DNA of 12,049 nt from CAZVFE01 sp964626405 (GTDB lineage Bacteria; Bacteroidota; Bacteroidia; Cytophagales; Spirosomataceae), in contig CAZVFE010000052.1 in the NCBI GenBank assembly GCA_964626405.1, forward strand, positions 1 to 12,049, written 5' to 3'. The notes under the pieces are model-generated. The model searched no databases, was not told the DNA's origin, and saw nothing but the letters and a program-made list of their open reading frames with translations. Made by a program: the position numbers and the translations under genes. Numbering within the stretch: position 1 is the stretch's first letter; each line of letters starts with the position of its first letter. Below are positions 1 through 7,967 of this stretch, piece after piece.

Positions 1-182
1 ACCTCCCCCTTCCGAAACATCCTTCCACATAAAGCCTTTGCCAAACTCGTCTTTCCAGATCCTACCGGACCTAATATCGCCCAAATTTCATTCTCCTTAA
101 TTTTAAAATTTATCCCCCTTAAAAAATTTATAGGCCCATAAGAAGCAGAAAGCTGCTTTACCTCCAATTGAATTTTTTCCAT
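1..182 (-). CDS. ABC-type ATPase, N-terminal 60 residues (partial, runs off left edge)
   Basis: Reading the minus strand from an ATG at 182 gives an open frame to the window edge, with an in-frame TAA shortly upstream that fixes the start. The peptide has the usual layout of an ABC ATP-binding domain: an early aromatic (Tyr15, A-loop position), the segment LRGINFKIKENEIWAILG, then a Walker A motif GPVGSGKT at residues 38-45 with Lys44 as the phosphate-binding lysine. Walker B, the signature motif and any second domain lie outside the window. The W-A-I-x-G run before Walker A and the lack of an obvious transporter partner on this side resemble ModF/PhrA-type cytoplasmic ABC ATPases, but a transporter subunit is equally possible. 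The ATPase call is firm; the role is unknown. Its start lies 41 bp from the divergent hydrolase gene. Confidence 0.85.
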   Translation of the reverse strand, partial: MEKIQLEVKQLSASYGPINFLRGINFKIKENEIWAILGPVGSGKTSLAKALCGRMFRKGE

Positions 183-223
183 CCAATAAATTTAATTAAT
201 TTTCAATCGCTAAACTTAAACCT

Positions 224-1732
224 ATGAAAACTAAATTTTCAATCTTTTTATTTTTAATCCTATTTTTTACTCTTACTAGTTACGGGCAAGATCTTCCTCG
301 GTCCACTCCCGAAAAACAAGGAATTGAATCCCAAGCCATTATCAATTTTATCAATTCCTTCAATAAAGAAAAACATGAAAATCATTCCTATATGATTATT
401 CGCCATGGAAAAGTGGTAGCAGAAGGATGGTGGGCTCCCTATGCAGCAAATATAAAACATACCATGTATTCAATTTCAAAATCATGGACAAGCACTGGTA
501 TTGGATTATTAGTAGACCAAGGTAAATTAAATGTAAATGATCCAGTTTTAAACTTTTTCCCAGAATACAAATCTTTAGAAAACAAACCCTATTTAAAAGA
601 TTTACGCGTAAAAGATTTGCTTACCATGTCCGTAGGAAATGAAAATAAGCCAATATTAAATTTAGAAGAATATAATGAAAACTGGGTGAAGGGATTTTTA
701 GAATCACCTATTATTCATCAGCCTGGCTCAAACTTTCTTTATAATTCAATGGCTTCCTACATGCTTTCTGCCATTGTTACCAAAATTACAGGTCTACCCT
801 TAATTGATTTTTTAAAAGAAAATTTGTTTAAAGATTTAAATATTGAAAATGTAGATTGGGAAACCGATGGAAAAGGCATTAATGTGGGCGGCTGGGGCAT
901 GAGAGTAAAAACGGAGGATATGGCTAAATTAGGCTTATTGTACCTGAATAAAGGAGTCTACAATGGAAAAAGAATTTTATCTGAAAATTGGGTAAAGGAG
1001 GCTACCTCCGCACAAATAATGCAAGAACCCAATGCCTCTCCTGAAAAAATGCAAAATTCAGATTGGGTTCAAGGATATGGCTATCAATTTTGGAGATGTC
1101 GATTCAATGCCTTTCGAGGAGATGGGGCATTTGGACAATATATTATCATGCTCCCAGAAAAAGATGCAGTAGTTATCTTAACTACAGAATCCAGTGATTT
1201 ACAGGATGAAATAAATATGGTTTGGGAATATCTCCTTCCAGGACTAAAAGATGGCCCACTAGCACCTAATCCAAAAAAACAAAATGAGTTAAAAGACCTT
1301 TCTTTAAGCCTAAATATTCCAAAAATTCAAAGTTCAAATAAGAATGTTCAACCCGAAAAATTCTTTAAAACCTATCATTTAGAGGATAATTTTTTGAATA
1401 TCCAGAAATTAGAATTGAAGGAAAAGTCATTAACAATCCATCAAAATGGGAAAATCTTTAATTTCCCAATAAATTCGAGTGAAAAAACCTATTTTGAGAC
1501 AGAAATGAAGGGGCCTTATATGATAAATTATGCTAAAAACTATTTAGAAGGTATTGGCAAATTCAAAGTGGCCTCCGAAATCTCCTTCCAAGACGAAGAT
1601 ATTGTCAAAATTAAATTGCATTATTACCAAAGTCCACATCATTGGATCTGGACAATCAATAAAAAAGAAAATACATTAAAAATTAACCAATCTTTTGAAA
1701 AGCAAAACGAGAAAATCATAAATTTGCATTAA
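224..1732 (+). CDS. Secreted serine hydrolase, beta-lactamase/class C family (NylB-like)
   Basis: A 502-residue exported enzyme of the beta-lactamase-fold serine hydrolase family (PF00144; includes class C beta-lactamases, esterases and 6-aminohexanoate-dimer hydrolases). Residues 1-22 form a signal peptide ending in SYGQ. The nucleophile motif S-x-x-K is Ser83-Ile-Ser-Lys86, followed by the family's W-T-S-T-G-I-G helix. The second motif is Y173-N-S, replacing the more usual Y-x-N, and the third (KTG/HxG position) is probably the GAFGQ stretch at 301-305. The segment GINVGGWGMRVKTEDMAKLG (218-237) is typical of NylB-like esterase/amidase members. After the catalytic core, about 150 residues (roughly 350-502) form a C-terminal extension of uncertain fold. 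Family knowledge suggests ester or amide hydrolysis in the periplasm or outside the cell; true beta-lactamase activity is unlikely. The substrate cannot be inferred. Confidence 0.88.
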   Translation: MKTKFSIFLFLILFFTLTSYGQDLPRSTPEKQGIESQAIINFINSFNKEKHENHSYMIIRHGKVVAEGWWAPYAANIKHTMYSISKSWTSTGIGLLVDQGKLNVNDPVLNFFPEYKSLENKPYLKDLRVKDLLTMSVGNENKPILNLEEYNENWVKGFLESPIIHQPGSNFLYNSMASYMLSAIVTKITGLPLIDFLKENLFKDLNIENVDWETDGKGINVGGWGMRVKTEDMAKLGLLYLNKGVYNGKRILSENWVKEATSAQIMQEPNASPEKMQNSDWVQGYGYQFWRCRFNAFRGDGAFGQYIIMLPEKDAVVILTTESSDLQDEINMVWEYLLPGLKDGPLAPNPKKQNELKDLSLSLNIPKIQSSNKNVQPEKFFKTYHLEDNFLNIQKLELKEKSLTIHQNGKIFNFPINSSEKTYFETEMKGPYMINYAKNYLEGIGKFKVASEISFQDEDIVKIKLHYYQSPHHWIWTINKKENTLKINQSFEKQNEKIINLH

Positions 1733-1743
1733 AATATTTGATT

Positions 1744-2229
1744 ATGACAGAGGAGTTTGCTTGGTATGCAATTTATACAAAACCAAATTTTGAGAAAAAG
1801 GTAATAGAAGACCTTAAAAAATTAGGGATTCAGGCATATTGCCCCATTATAATTACCAAAAGAAAATGGTCTGATCGATGGAAAAAAATAGAAGTCCCAT
1901 TGATTCGATCCATCATTTTTGTTAATATTCAATTATCAAAAGAAAAATCCAAAACTCTATCCATATTTGGAGTCCATCGCTTTTTAACTGAATTTGGTAA
2001 AAATCCTATCATACCTTACCATGAAATTGAGGCAATGAAAGAATTTGTCAGTAATTCCGAAAAATATGATATCATAGGAGATATTGATGTATTCTTTCAA
2101 AAAGACAAATCTGCTATTGAATCTATTAAGGAAAAAGATATTATAAACAATCAAATCACCTTGGTTTTGCCTGAAACAGGTATTAAAATTACGATGAAGG
2201 TGGAAAAACAAAAGGTTATTAATAATTAA
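1744..2229 (+). CDS. NusG-family transcription antiterminator, UpxY type
   Basis: A 161-residue NusG paralogue. The N-terminal NGN domain opens with WYAIYTKPNFEKKV (residues 7-20), the RNA-polymerase-binding signature shared by NusG, RfaH and Bacteroidota UpxY/TaA proteins, followed by QAYCPIIITKRKW and the hydrophobic LIRSIIFVNI strand. The C-terminal part ends in ITLVLPETGIKITMKVEKQKV, which aligns with the last strands of a KOW domain. The glycine-rich GPFKGxEG loop of canonical NusG is not visible, so the KOW is degenerate, as often in specialised paralogues. The ATG at 1744 is preferred over an in-frame TTG two codons earlier. UpxY proteins usually sit first in capsule or exopolysaccharide operons and act on them in cis; here the next gene is a membrane hydroxylase and no glycan genes are present. 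It starts 11 bp after the hydrolase stop. Confidence 0.87.
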   Translation: MTEEFAWYAIYTKPNFEKKVIEDLKKLGIQAYCPIIITKRKWSDRWKKIEVPLIRSIIFVNIQLSKEKSKTLSIFGVHRFLTEFGKNPIIPYHEIEAMKEFVSNSEKYDIIGDIDVFFQKDKSAIESIKEKDIINNQITLVLPETGIKITMKVEKQKVINN

Positions 2230-2249
2230 GCCACGAAACAATTATTTCT

Positions 2250-2278
2250 TTGATTAGTTATAAAATTTCATATATTTG
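2250..2278 (+). promoter_or_regulatory. Bacteroidota-type promoter before the desaturase gene
   Basis: A TTG at 2250-2252 (within TTTG at 2249-2252) lies 18 nt before TATATTTG at 2271-2278. This matches the Bacteroidota consensus, a TTG around -33 and TAnnTTTG around -7. The last G is 16 nt from the ATG at 2294, so a transcript would carry only a very short leader. The call rests on consensus matching only. Confidence 0.5.
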
Positions 2279-2293
2279 ATAAATTTTTAAACT

Positions 2294-3109
2294 ATGATTG
2301 AAGCAATTTCAAGATATTTTGAAACGATCCCCAGTTCCCATAGAGCGATGATTTTAGCTGGAGGAATTGCATTCTTTTGGATTATTGAAAATGGAATTCC
2401 TCTTATCAAATTCTCTTATAGAAAATGGAGCCACGCAAGCTTAAATTTATTTCTTACCGCTACCACCGTAATCATTAATTTTTTGTTTGCTTTTTGGATA
2501 ATAAAAACATCCGAATGGACAGAGGCAAATAATTTTGGAATATTACCTTATTTAAACCTATCCTTAGGATTCGAAATTCTACTTGGTTTGTTAATAATGG
2601 ATTTTATCTCCGCTTATTTAATTCATTGGATAGAACATAAAATAAAATTCATGTGGAAATTCCATATGATCCACCATGCAGATATTTATGTAGATACCAC
2701 TACCGCAAACAGGCACCACCCCGGAGAATCCGTATTTAGAGCAATCTTTACTCTTTTAGCCGTATTTATTTGTGGTGCTCCAATTTATTTAGTGATGCTT
2801 TATCAAAGTATTTCTGTTGTTTTATCACAATTCAATCATGCCAATATTTCTCTTCCAAAAAAGCTAGATAAAATTATTTCATGGTTAATTGTTTCCCCCA
2901 ATATGCATAAAATACACCACCATTTTCAACGTCCTCAAACAGATTCAAATTATGGTAATATTTTTTCAATTTGGGATAGAATTTTTGGAACCTATTATGA
3001 AATGGACCCCAAAGATTTGAAATATGGTTTAGATCAATTGGACGACGAAACGCATAACCAATTAAAATACCAACTAAAAATTCCTTTTAAACCAGTAAAA
3101 AATGTTTAA
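2294..3109 (+). CDS. Sterol desaturase / fatty acid hydroxylase family membrane protein
   Basis: A 271-residue integral membrane di-iron oxygenase of the fatty acid hydroxylase superfamily (PF04116). Three or four hydrophobic segments are visible (about 18-38, 50-72, 92-112 and 150-172). The histidine clusters expected to bind the two irons are present in order: H111-x3-H115, H124-x2-H127-H128, N139-R-H-H142, H182, and H205-x2-H208-H209. The family uses O2 and reducing equivalents to hydroxylate or desaturate lipids at the inner membrane. Bacterial members include carotenoid hydroxylases, sphingolipid or fatty acid hydroxylases and alkylglycerol monooxygenase relatives, and the substrate cannot be chosen here. 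The motif set is complete and the length is typical, so the enzyme should be active. A separate promoter-like element precedes it, suggesting independent transcription from the NusG paralogue upstream. Confidence 0.9.
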   Translation: MIEAISRYFETIPSSHRAMILAGGIAFFWIIENGIPLIKFSYRKWSHASLNLFLTATTVIINFLFAFWIIKTSEWTEANNFGILPYLNLSLGFEILLGLLIMDFISAYLIHWIEHKIKFMWKFHMIHHADIYVDTTTANRHHPGESVFRAIFTLLAVFICGAPIYLVMLYQSISVVLSQFNHANISLPKKLDKIISWLIVSPNMHKIHHHFQRPQTDSNYGNIFSIWDRIFGTYYEMDPKDLKYGLDQLDDETHNQLKYQLKIPFKPVKNV

Positions 3110-3170
3110 TACCAATTAACCCCACTTACCAAAACTCAAAACTCATAGTTCGTAGTTCAAACTTATTATT

Positions 3171-3178
3171 TATCTTTG
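3171..3178 (+). promoter_or_regulatory. Promoter -7-like motif immediately before thrC
   Basis: TATCTTTG matches TAnnTTTG exactly and ends only four bases before the ATG at 3183. No clear TTG lies at the -33 distance. If it is used, transcription would begin at or next to the start codon, giving a leaderless or nearly leaderless mRNA. Confidence 0.4.
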
Positions 3179-3182
3179 CAAC

Positions 3183-4493
3183 ATGCATTTATTCAGTACT
3201 GTTGGCCAAAGTCCTAAGGTTAGTCTAGAGGAAGCAATTTTCAGAGGTTTACCTCCTGATAATGGTCTATATATGTTGGAGAAAATAAATCCTTTATCAA
3301 ATAGATTTATAGATAATATTCATCAATATTCCATTCAAGAAATTGCCAAAGAAGTTTGTGGTACCTTACTTGGAGAGGATTTTTCAAATCAAGAAATTGA
3401 GGGTATTATAGAAAGAGCCATTAATTTTGAAGCCCCAGTAAAGACCTTGGATTCAAAACATTCTGTTTTAGAATTATTTCATGGTCCATCTATGGCTTTT
3501 AAAGATTTTGGAGCTAGATTCATGGCTTCCGTAATGTCCCATTACCTTCAAAAATCAAATAAAGAAATCCATATTTTGGTGGCAACATCCGGAGATACTG
3601 GCGGTGCAGTAGCATTAGGATTTTATGATGTTCCTGGAATAAAAGTGACTATTCTTTATCCAAAAGGGAAGGTATCTGATATTCAAGAAAAACAATTAAC
3701 AACCTTAGGCAAAAATATTACCGCCCTAGAAATAGATGGTACTTTTGATGATTGTCAGAGACTTGTAAAACAAGCATTTTTAGATTCAGATCTTCGTGCT
3801 AAATTTAATTTAGCCTCCGCAAATTCGATAAATATTTCTCGACTTATCCCACAGTCATTTTATTATTTTTCAGCTTTTTCTCAGGCAAGAAAATCTGGAA
3901 TTAAAGATGATATAGTTTTTTCTGTACCTTCAGGGAATTTTGGAAATTTATCTGCCGGCTTAATTGCCTATCAAATGGGTTTGCCGGTAAAAGGATTCAT
4001 TGCAGCTACAAATATAAATAAAGTAGTACCGGATTATTTAAAAGAAGGAATTTATTCCCCTAAACCAAGTACTGAAACTTATTCCAATGCCATGGATGTT
4101 GGAAATCCCTCCAATTTTCCAAGATTACAATTATTGGCAGGGAAAGAATGGGATAAAATTAAAACCTTAGTGAAGGGCTATTTTACAACAGATCAAAAAA
4201 CCCTAGAGGTAATAAAAGAAACAAAAGAAAATTTTGATTACTTGGTTTGTCCTCATACCGCTGTTGGTTTAGATGGATTAAATCAATATTTTTCAGAATA
4301 TGGTTCAGAGAATACCCATGGAATAGTATTAGCAACTGCCCATTATGCTAAATTTTTGCCTACAATGGAGAAAGTTATTAAAGGAGATTTACCTATACCA
4401 GAAAGACTTTCTGAATTATTGAACAAAGAAAAAATTGCTGAAAATCTGAGTGCAGAATTTTCTGAATTTAAATCCTATTTATTAAGTAAATAG
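3183..4493 (+). CDS. thrC: Threonine synthase
   Basis: A 436-residue pyridoxal-phosphate enzyme that converts O-phospho-L-homoserine to L-threonine in the cytoplasm, the last step of threonine biosynthesis. The N terminus (MHLFSTVGQSPKVSLEEAIF) is the classic threonine synthase opening. The PLP-binding lysine is Lys107 in HGPSMAFKDFGARF. The SGDTGGA segment at 136-142 and the PSGNFGN loop further on form the substrate- and PLP-phosphate-binding sites. The length fits the bacterial family without truncation. In many Bacteroidota thrC follows thrA and thrB in one operon; here its neighbours are a lipid hydroxylase and carboxylesterases, so it stands apart. The conserved N terminus supports this ATG despite the very close promoter-like motif. 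Confidence 0.96.
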   Translation: MHLFSTVGQSPKVSLEEAIFRGLPPDNGLYMLEKINPLSNRFIDNIHQYSIQEIAKEVCGTLLGEDFSNQEIEGIIERAINFEAPVKTLDSKHSVLELFHGPSMAFKDFGARFMASVMSHYLQKSNKEIHILVATSGDTGGAVALGFYDVPGIKVTILYPKGKVSDIQEKQLTTLGKNITALEIDGTFDDCQRLVKQAFLDSDLRAKFNLASANSINISRLIPQSFYYFSAFSQARKSGIKDDIVFSVPSGNFGNLSAGLIAYQMGLPVKGFIAATNINKVVPDYLKEGIYSPKPSTETYSNAMDVGNPSNFPRLQLLAGKEWDKIKTLVKGYFTTDQKTLEVIKETKENFDYLVCPHTAVGLDGLNQYFSEYGSENTHGIVLATAHYAKFLPTMEKVIKGDLPIPERLSELLNKEKIAENLSAEFSEFKSYLLSK

Positions 4494-4527
4494 GAAATAG
4501 TATATTTTAATTTAAACCTAAAAAACA

Positions 4528-6126
4528 ATGAAAAAACTAATCATTTGCCTTTGTGCAATGCTTTCCTATGGAGCAATTGCCCAAATCACCACTGGTATGG
4601 ATGTCGCAGTAACTTCTACTCAATCTGGAAAAGTAAGAGGTTATATTCACAATGAAATTTTTACTTATAAGGGAATCCCTTATGCAACCGCTAAAAGATT
4701 TGAAGAAGCAAAACCCGTTTCTTGGGAGGGGATAAGGTCCTCCTTAACCTACGGACCTGTTTGTCCGTTACCTAGTCCAACTACCTCAGTAAGTGACGAA
4801 ATAGAATTTGTATTCGACCATAATTGGGGCTATTCTAACGAAGATTGTTTATCCTTAAATATCTGGACACCAGGCATTGACGATGGCAAAAAAAGACCTG
4901 TATTATTCTGGATTCACGGAGGAGGATTTACAACTGGATCTTCAATTGAATTACCTTCATACGATGGAGAAAATTTAGCTAAAAAAGGGGATGTAGTAAT
5001 CGTGAGCATCAATCATCGATTAAATTTTCAAGGTTTTCTAAATCTTTCAAAATATGGAGAAAAATATAAAACCTCTGCCAATAATTCCATTCTAGATATG
5101 CAAAAAGCCTTAGAATGGGTAAATAAAAATATTGGTAATTTTGGAGGTGATCCAAATAATGTAACAATATTCGGACAATCTGGAGGAGGCGCCAAGGTAA
5201 ATACCCTAATGGCAATGCCAAAAGCTGCAGGTTTATTCCACAAAGCTATTAACCAATCTGGGGCTTTCAGAGGAAATATGCTTTCTGCTGAAATCACAGA
5301 AGCAATCGGAGATGAAACATTGAAAAATTTGGGAATTTCTGCCTCAAATATTGATGAAATTCAATCTATCCCTTTTGAAAAATTATCAAAGGCCGCTTCA
5401 GATGCCATAAGAAAAGTAGGAGATGATTTGAATAAAGCAGGAAAAGCTGTCCCTGGTTTTGGATTAAGTTGGGGCCCATCTGTAGATGGAAACTTATTGC
5501 CTTATCAATTACTAGACGAAAATGCTCTTAATTTATCAAAAAATATTCCTCTTATGATTGGCTCTACAATCAATGAGTTTATGCCTTCACTTGGCACAAA
5601 CCTTTCATTTGCAACTGAAGAAAAGGTAATGGAATGGATAAATAAAACCTATAAAGATAAAGCAAATGATTATGTAAAAGCTGTAAAAAAAGCCTTACCA
5701 AGAGTAAATATGCCCTCCGATTTAATGGATATTGATACCAGATTTCGTCCCGGTGCAGTTTATCAAGCAAATGTAAAGGCTTCGATAAAAGGAGGAGCTC
5801 CTGTTTATATGTACCTTTTTGATTGGCAATCACCTACCTTAAATGGTAAATACAAGGCAATCCATTGCATGGACCTATGCTTTGTTTTTGATAATGTGGA
5901 AAGATGTGAAGAAATGATAGGCGGATTCCCTCCTGCATACCAATTGGCAGATAAAATGTCTAATGCTTGGATTCAATTCGCAAAAACTGGAAATCCCAAT
6001 CATCCTGGTTTACCAAATTGGCCAGCTTATAATAAGGAAAATACCGCAACCATGCATTTTGATAATGAATGTAGTGTAAAACCTCAGATGGACAAAGAAT
6101 TATTAGAAATATTAAGCCAAAATTAA
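4528..6126 (+). CDS. Secreted type-B carboxylesterase (first of tandem pair)
   Basis: A 532-residue alpha/beta hydrolase of the carboxylesterase type B family (PF00135), full length for the group. Residues 1-19 form a signal peptide ending in AIAQ. The oxyanion-hole motif HGGGF is at 130-134. The nucleophile elbow is GQSGGG with Ser218, a variant of the common GESAGG. The acidic triad member is probably Glu350 (in STINEF) and the histidine His446 (in KAIHCMDL). The C-terminal WIQFAKTGNPNHPGLPNWP stretch is typical of the family. It should hydrolyse carboxylic esters in the periplasm or outside; the natural substrate is unknown. It lies 34 bp after thrC and 2 bp before a related esterase, with which it is surely co-transcribed. 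Confidence 0.93.
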   Translation: MKKLIICLCAMLSYGAIAQITTGMDVAVTSTQSGKVRGYIHNEIFTYKGIPYATAKRFEEAKPVSWEGIRSSLTYGPVCPLPSPTTSVSDEIEFVFDHNWGYSNEDCLSLNIWTPGIDDGKKRPVLFWIHGGGFTTGSSIELPSYDGENLAKKGDVVIVSINHRLNFQGFLNLSKYGEKYKTSANNSILDMQKALEWVNKNIGNFGGDPNNVTIFGQSGGGAKVNTLMAMPKAAGLFHKAINQSGAFRGNMLSAEITEAIGDETLKNLGISASNIDEIQSIPFEKLSKAASDAIRKVGDDLNKAGKAVPGFGLSWGPSVDGNLLPYQLLDENALNLSKNIPLMIGSTINEFMPSLGTNLSFATEEKVMEWINKTYKDKANDYVKAVKKALPRVNMPSDLMDIDTRFRPGAVYQANVKASIKGGAPVYMYLFDWQSPTLNGKYKAIHCMDLCFVFDNVERCEEMIGGFPPAYQLADKMSNAWIQFAKTGNPNHPGLPNWPAYNKENTATMHFDNECSVKPQMDKELLEILSQN

Positions 6127-6128
6127 TC

Positions 6129-7751
6129 ATGAAAAAAATTATTATTTTATTATTGAGTATGAGTTTTATGGGGTACGGTCAGGTTTCAGATTATAATCTA
6201 CCTGTGCAGAAAAATATTGAACATGGTATAATTGAAGGAAATTTTGATACTAAATCCAATGTATCCAAATTCTTTGGAATTCCTTTTGCTAAAGCACCCG
6301 TTGGAGAACTAAGATGGAAAGCCCCTCAAGATTTAGAGGCATGGAACGGAATAAAGGAAACGAAAAGTTTCGGCCCAAGACCCGTACAAGGAATAGTTTT
6401 TGGAGATATGCATTCCAGATCTGCAGGTTTAAGCGAAGATTGCTTATATCTTAATGTGTGGACACCCGCTAAAGAATCCCAGAAAGACCTTCCAGTTTTA
6501 GTATATTTCTATGGAGGAGGAAATGTGGCAGGAGATGGTTCAGAACCAAGATATGATGGGGAACATATGGCACAACAAGGAATTGTAGTTGTTACCTGTA
6601 ATTATCGATTGAATATTTTTGGCAATTTTGCACATCCAGAATTATCTGCTGAAACAAGCTATAAAGGATCCGGAAACTATGGCTATATGGATCAATTGGC
6701 TGCCCTAAAATGGGTGAAAAAGAATATCGCGCAATTTGGAGGAAATCCAAATCATGTAACCATTGCAGGAGAATCCGCAGGTTCAATTTCCGTTTCTTAC
6801 CAAATGGCATCTCCACTTGCAAAAGGTTTAGTTCATGCAGCCATAGGAGAATCTGGGGCAGGTATTTTCCCTACCATGCCTCCTGTAAGTCTAAAAGACG
6901 CAGAAAAACAAGGCAAGGAATTCTTAGATAAGGCAGGAGTAAACTCCATTGCAGCTTTAAGAAAAATGTCAACAAAAGAAATATTTGAATTATATTCTGA
7001 ATCTAGACGATTTGGCTTCCCAGTGGTGGTAGATAATTATTTTCTTCCTAAAACATTGGTTGAAATTTTCGAGGAAAAAGAACATTCTGATATCCCCTTA
7101 TTAGCTGGTTGGAATTCAGCCGAAATTCCAGGTATGGCTTTCATGCAAGGAAAAACCTATACTCCAGAAAATTATTTAAACAGAGTAAAAGCAGCTTATC
7201 CAAACGATTGGGAAGAAATAATAAAATCATATCCAGGCAATACTGAAAAAGAAGTTGAATATTCTGCAACTGCCTTGGCTTCTGATAGCTTTATTTCTTA
7301 TGCAACATGGAAATGGACAGACCTTGCTGCAAAAAAAGGAACAAAGCCAGTATATCGTTATTTATATAGCAAACTAAGACCCCCACTTGTAAATACAAAT
7401 TTAAGTTCAGGATTTGCAGGCGGAACTGTAGAATCAGATAGCCCTGCCCCTCAACCAAAATTAATTGGTGCTCCACATGCCTGTGAAATTGAATATTGCA
7501 TGGGTAATTTACATTTGGTAAAAGAATATGCTTGGACAAAAGATGATTATAAAACATCTGAAACAATGTTCAATTATTTTGCAAATTTCATTAAAACCTA
7601 TAATCCAAATGGGGAAAAATTACCAAATTGGGGAGAGGTTCTTGCAAATGATTCAAAACCTTCTGTAATGGTTATCGATACTGAATCTTCAGAAATTCAT
7701 TCTGAAATTGAAGACCGATATCACTTAATGGAAAAACTTTATAGTAAATAA
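6129..7751 (+). CDS. Secreted type-B carboxylesterase (second of tandem pair)
   Basis: A 540-residue paralogue of the preceding gene in the same family (PF00135). The signal peptide spans residues 1-18 (ending GYGQ). The pocket motif SVSKFFGIPFAKAPVGELRW is canonical. The elbow GESAGS carries Ser216, with the probable partners Glu332 (NSAE) and His450 (GAPHACE). The oxyanion region reads YGGGN at 128-132 in place of HGGGF, as also seen in some bacterial family members. The two proteins differ strongly along their lengths, indicating an old duplication or separate recruitment and different substrate pockets. The 2-bp gap to the upstream esterase indicates one transcript. A hairpin follows its stop codon by 5 nt, and the cluster ends at a convergent terminator. 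Confidence 0.93.
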   Translation: MKKIIILLLSMSFMGYGQVSDYNLPVQKNIEHGIIEGNFDTKSNVSKFFGIPFAKAPVGELRWKAPQDLEAWNGIKETKSFGPRPVQGIVFGDMHSRSAGLSEDCLYLNVWTPAKESQKDLPVLVYFYGGGNVAGDGSEPRYDGEHMAQQGIVVVTCNYRLNIFGNFAHPELSAETSYKGSGNYGYMDQLAALKWVKKNIAQFGGNPNHVTIAGESAGSISVSYQMASPLAKGLVHAAIGESGAGIFPTMPPVSLKDAEKQGKEFLDKAGVNSIAALRKMSTKEIFELYSESRRFGFPVVVDNYFLPKTLVEIFEEKEHSDIPLLAGWNSAEIPGMAFMQGKTYTPENYLNRVKAAYPNDWEEIIKSYPGNTEKEVEYSATALASDSFISYATWKWTDLAAKKGTKPVYRYLYSKLRPPLVNTNLSSGFAGGTVESDSPAPQPKLIGAPHACEIEYCMGNLHLVKEYAWTKDDYKTSETMFNYFANFIKTYNPNGEKLPNWGEVLANDSKPSVMVIDTESSEIHSEIEDRYHLMEKLYSK

Positions 7752-7756
7752 ACAAA

Positions 7757-7785
7757 AATCTCTTCAATCATAGACTGAAGAGATT
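7757..7785. terminator. Hairpin just after the esterase operon
   Basis: Perfect 10-bp inverted repeat AATCTCTTCA / TGAAGAGATT with a 9-nt loop. On the plus strand it is not followed by a T run. On the minus strand it is followed by TTTTT, so as an intrinsic terminator it would work better for leftward transcripts, or as a 3'-end-stabilising stem for the esterase mRNA. Confidence 0.5.
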
Positions 7786-7887
7786 AAACAACCGTTTTCT
7801 TAACTATTATCTTTGTGTTGGAAATATCTCTTATCTATAATTGACAAGTGGTTAGGTATTCCCGAAATGTTTAATTAAAATTAAAAT

Positions 7888-7914
7888 AAAAACCCCTTGA
7901 TTTGAGGGGTTTTT
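7888..7914. terminator. Bidirectional intrinsic terminator between convergent operons
   Basis: A 10-bp stem AAAAACCCCT / AGGGGTTTTT with a 7-nt loop (TGATTTG), followed by T-rich sequence on both strands. It lies between the rightward esterase operon and the leftward exosortase operon, about 54 bp beyond the stop of the last minus-strand gene. The surrounding intergenic stretch (7752-7967) has no convincing gene. Confidence 0.85.
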
Positions 7915-7967
7915 GTTTTTTAAATGTTACTTTTCTCAGAAATGTAAACAAAGTTTAATATAATTAT

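Noticed and set aside
183..223. Promoters in the 41-bp divergent gap between the ATPase and the hydrolase
   Set aside because: Only imperfect matches such as TAATTTTC were seen, with poor spacing to any TTG, so no site is called although promoters must exist nearby.
260..460. Minus-strand 66-codon frame inside the serine hydrolase gene
   Set aside because: It overlaps the signal peptide and start of the conserved domain of a well-supported gene and has no recognisable features.
1738..1743. In-frame TTG two codons before the ATG of the NusG paralogue
   Set aside because: TTG starts are rare, the ATG at 1744 is adjacent, and the NGN domain begins only a few residues later.
5009..5833. Minus-strand open frames of 70-89 codons within the first carboxylesterase
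   Set aside because: They lie opposite a full-length gene with all its catalytic motifs, and their translations show no domain or export signal.
6592..7566. Short open frames in other frames and on the opposite strand within the second carboxylesterase
   Set aside because: They are compositional shadows of an intact catalytic gene.
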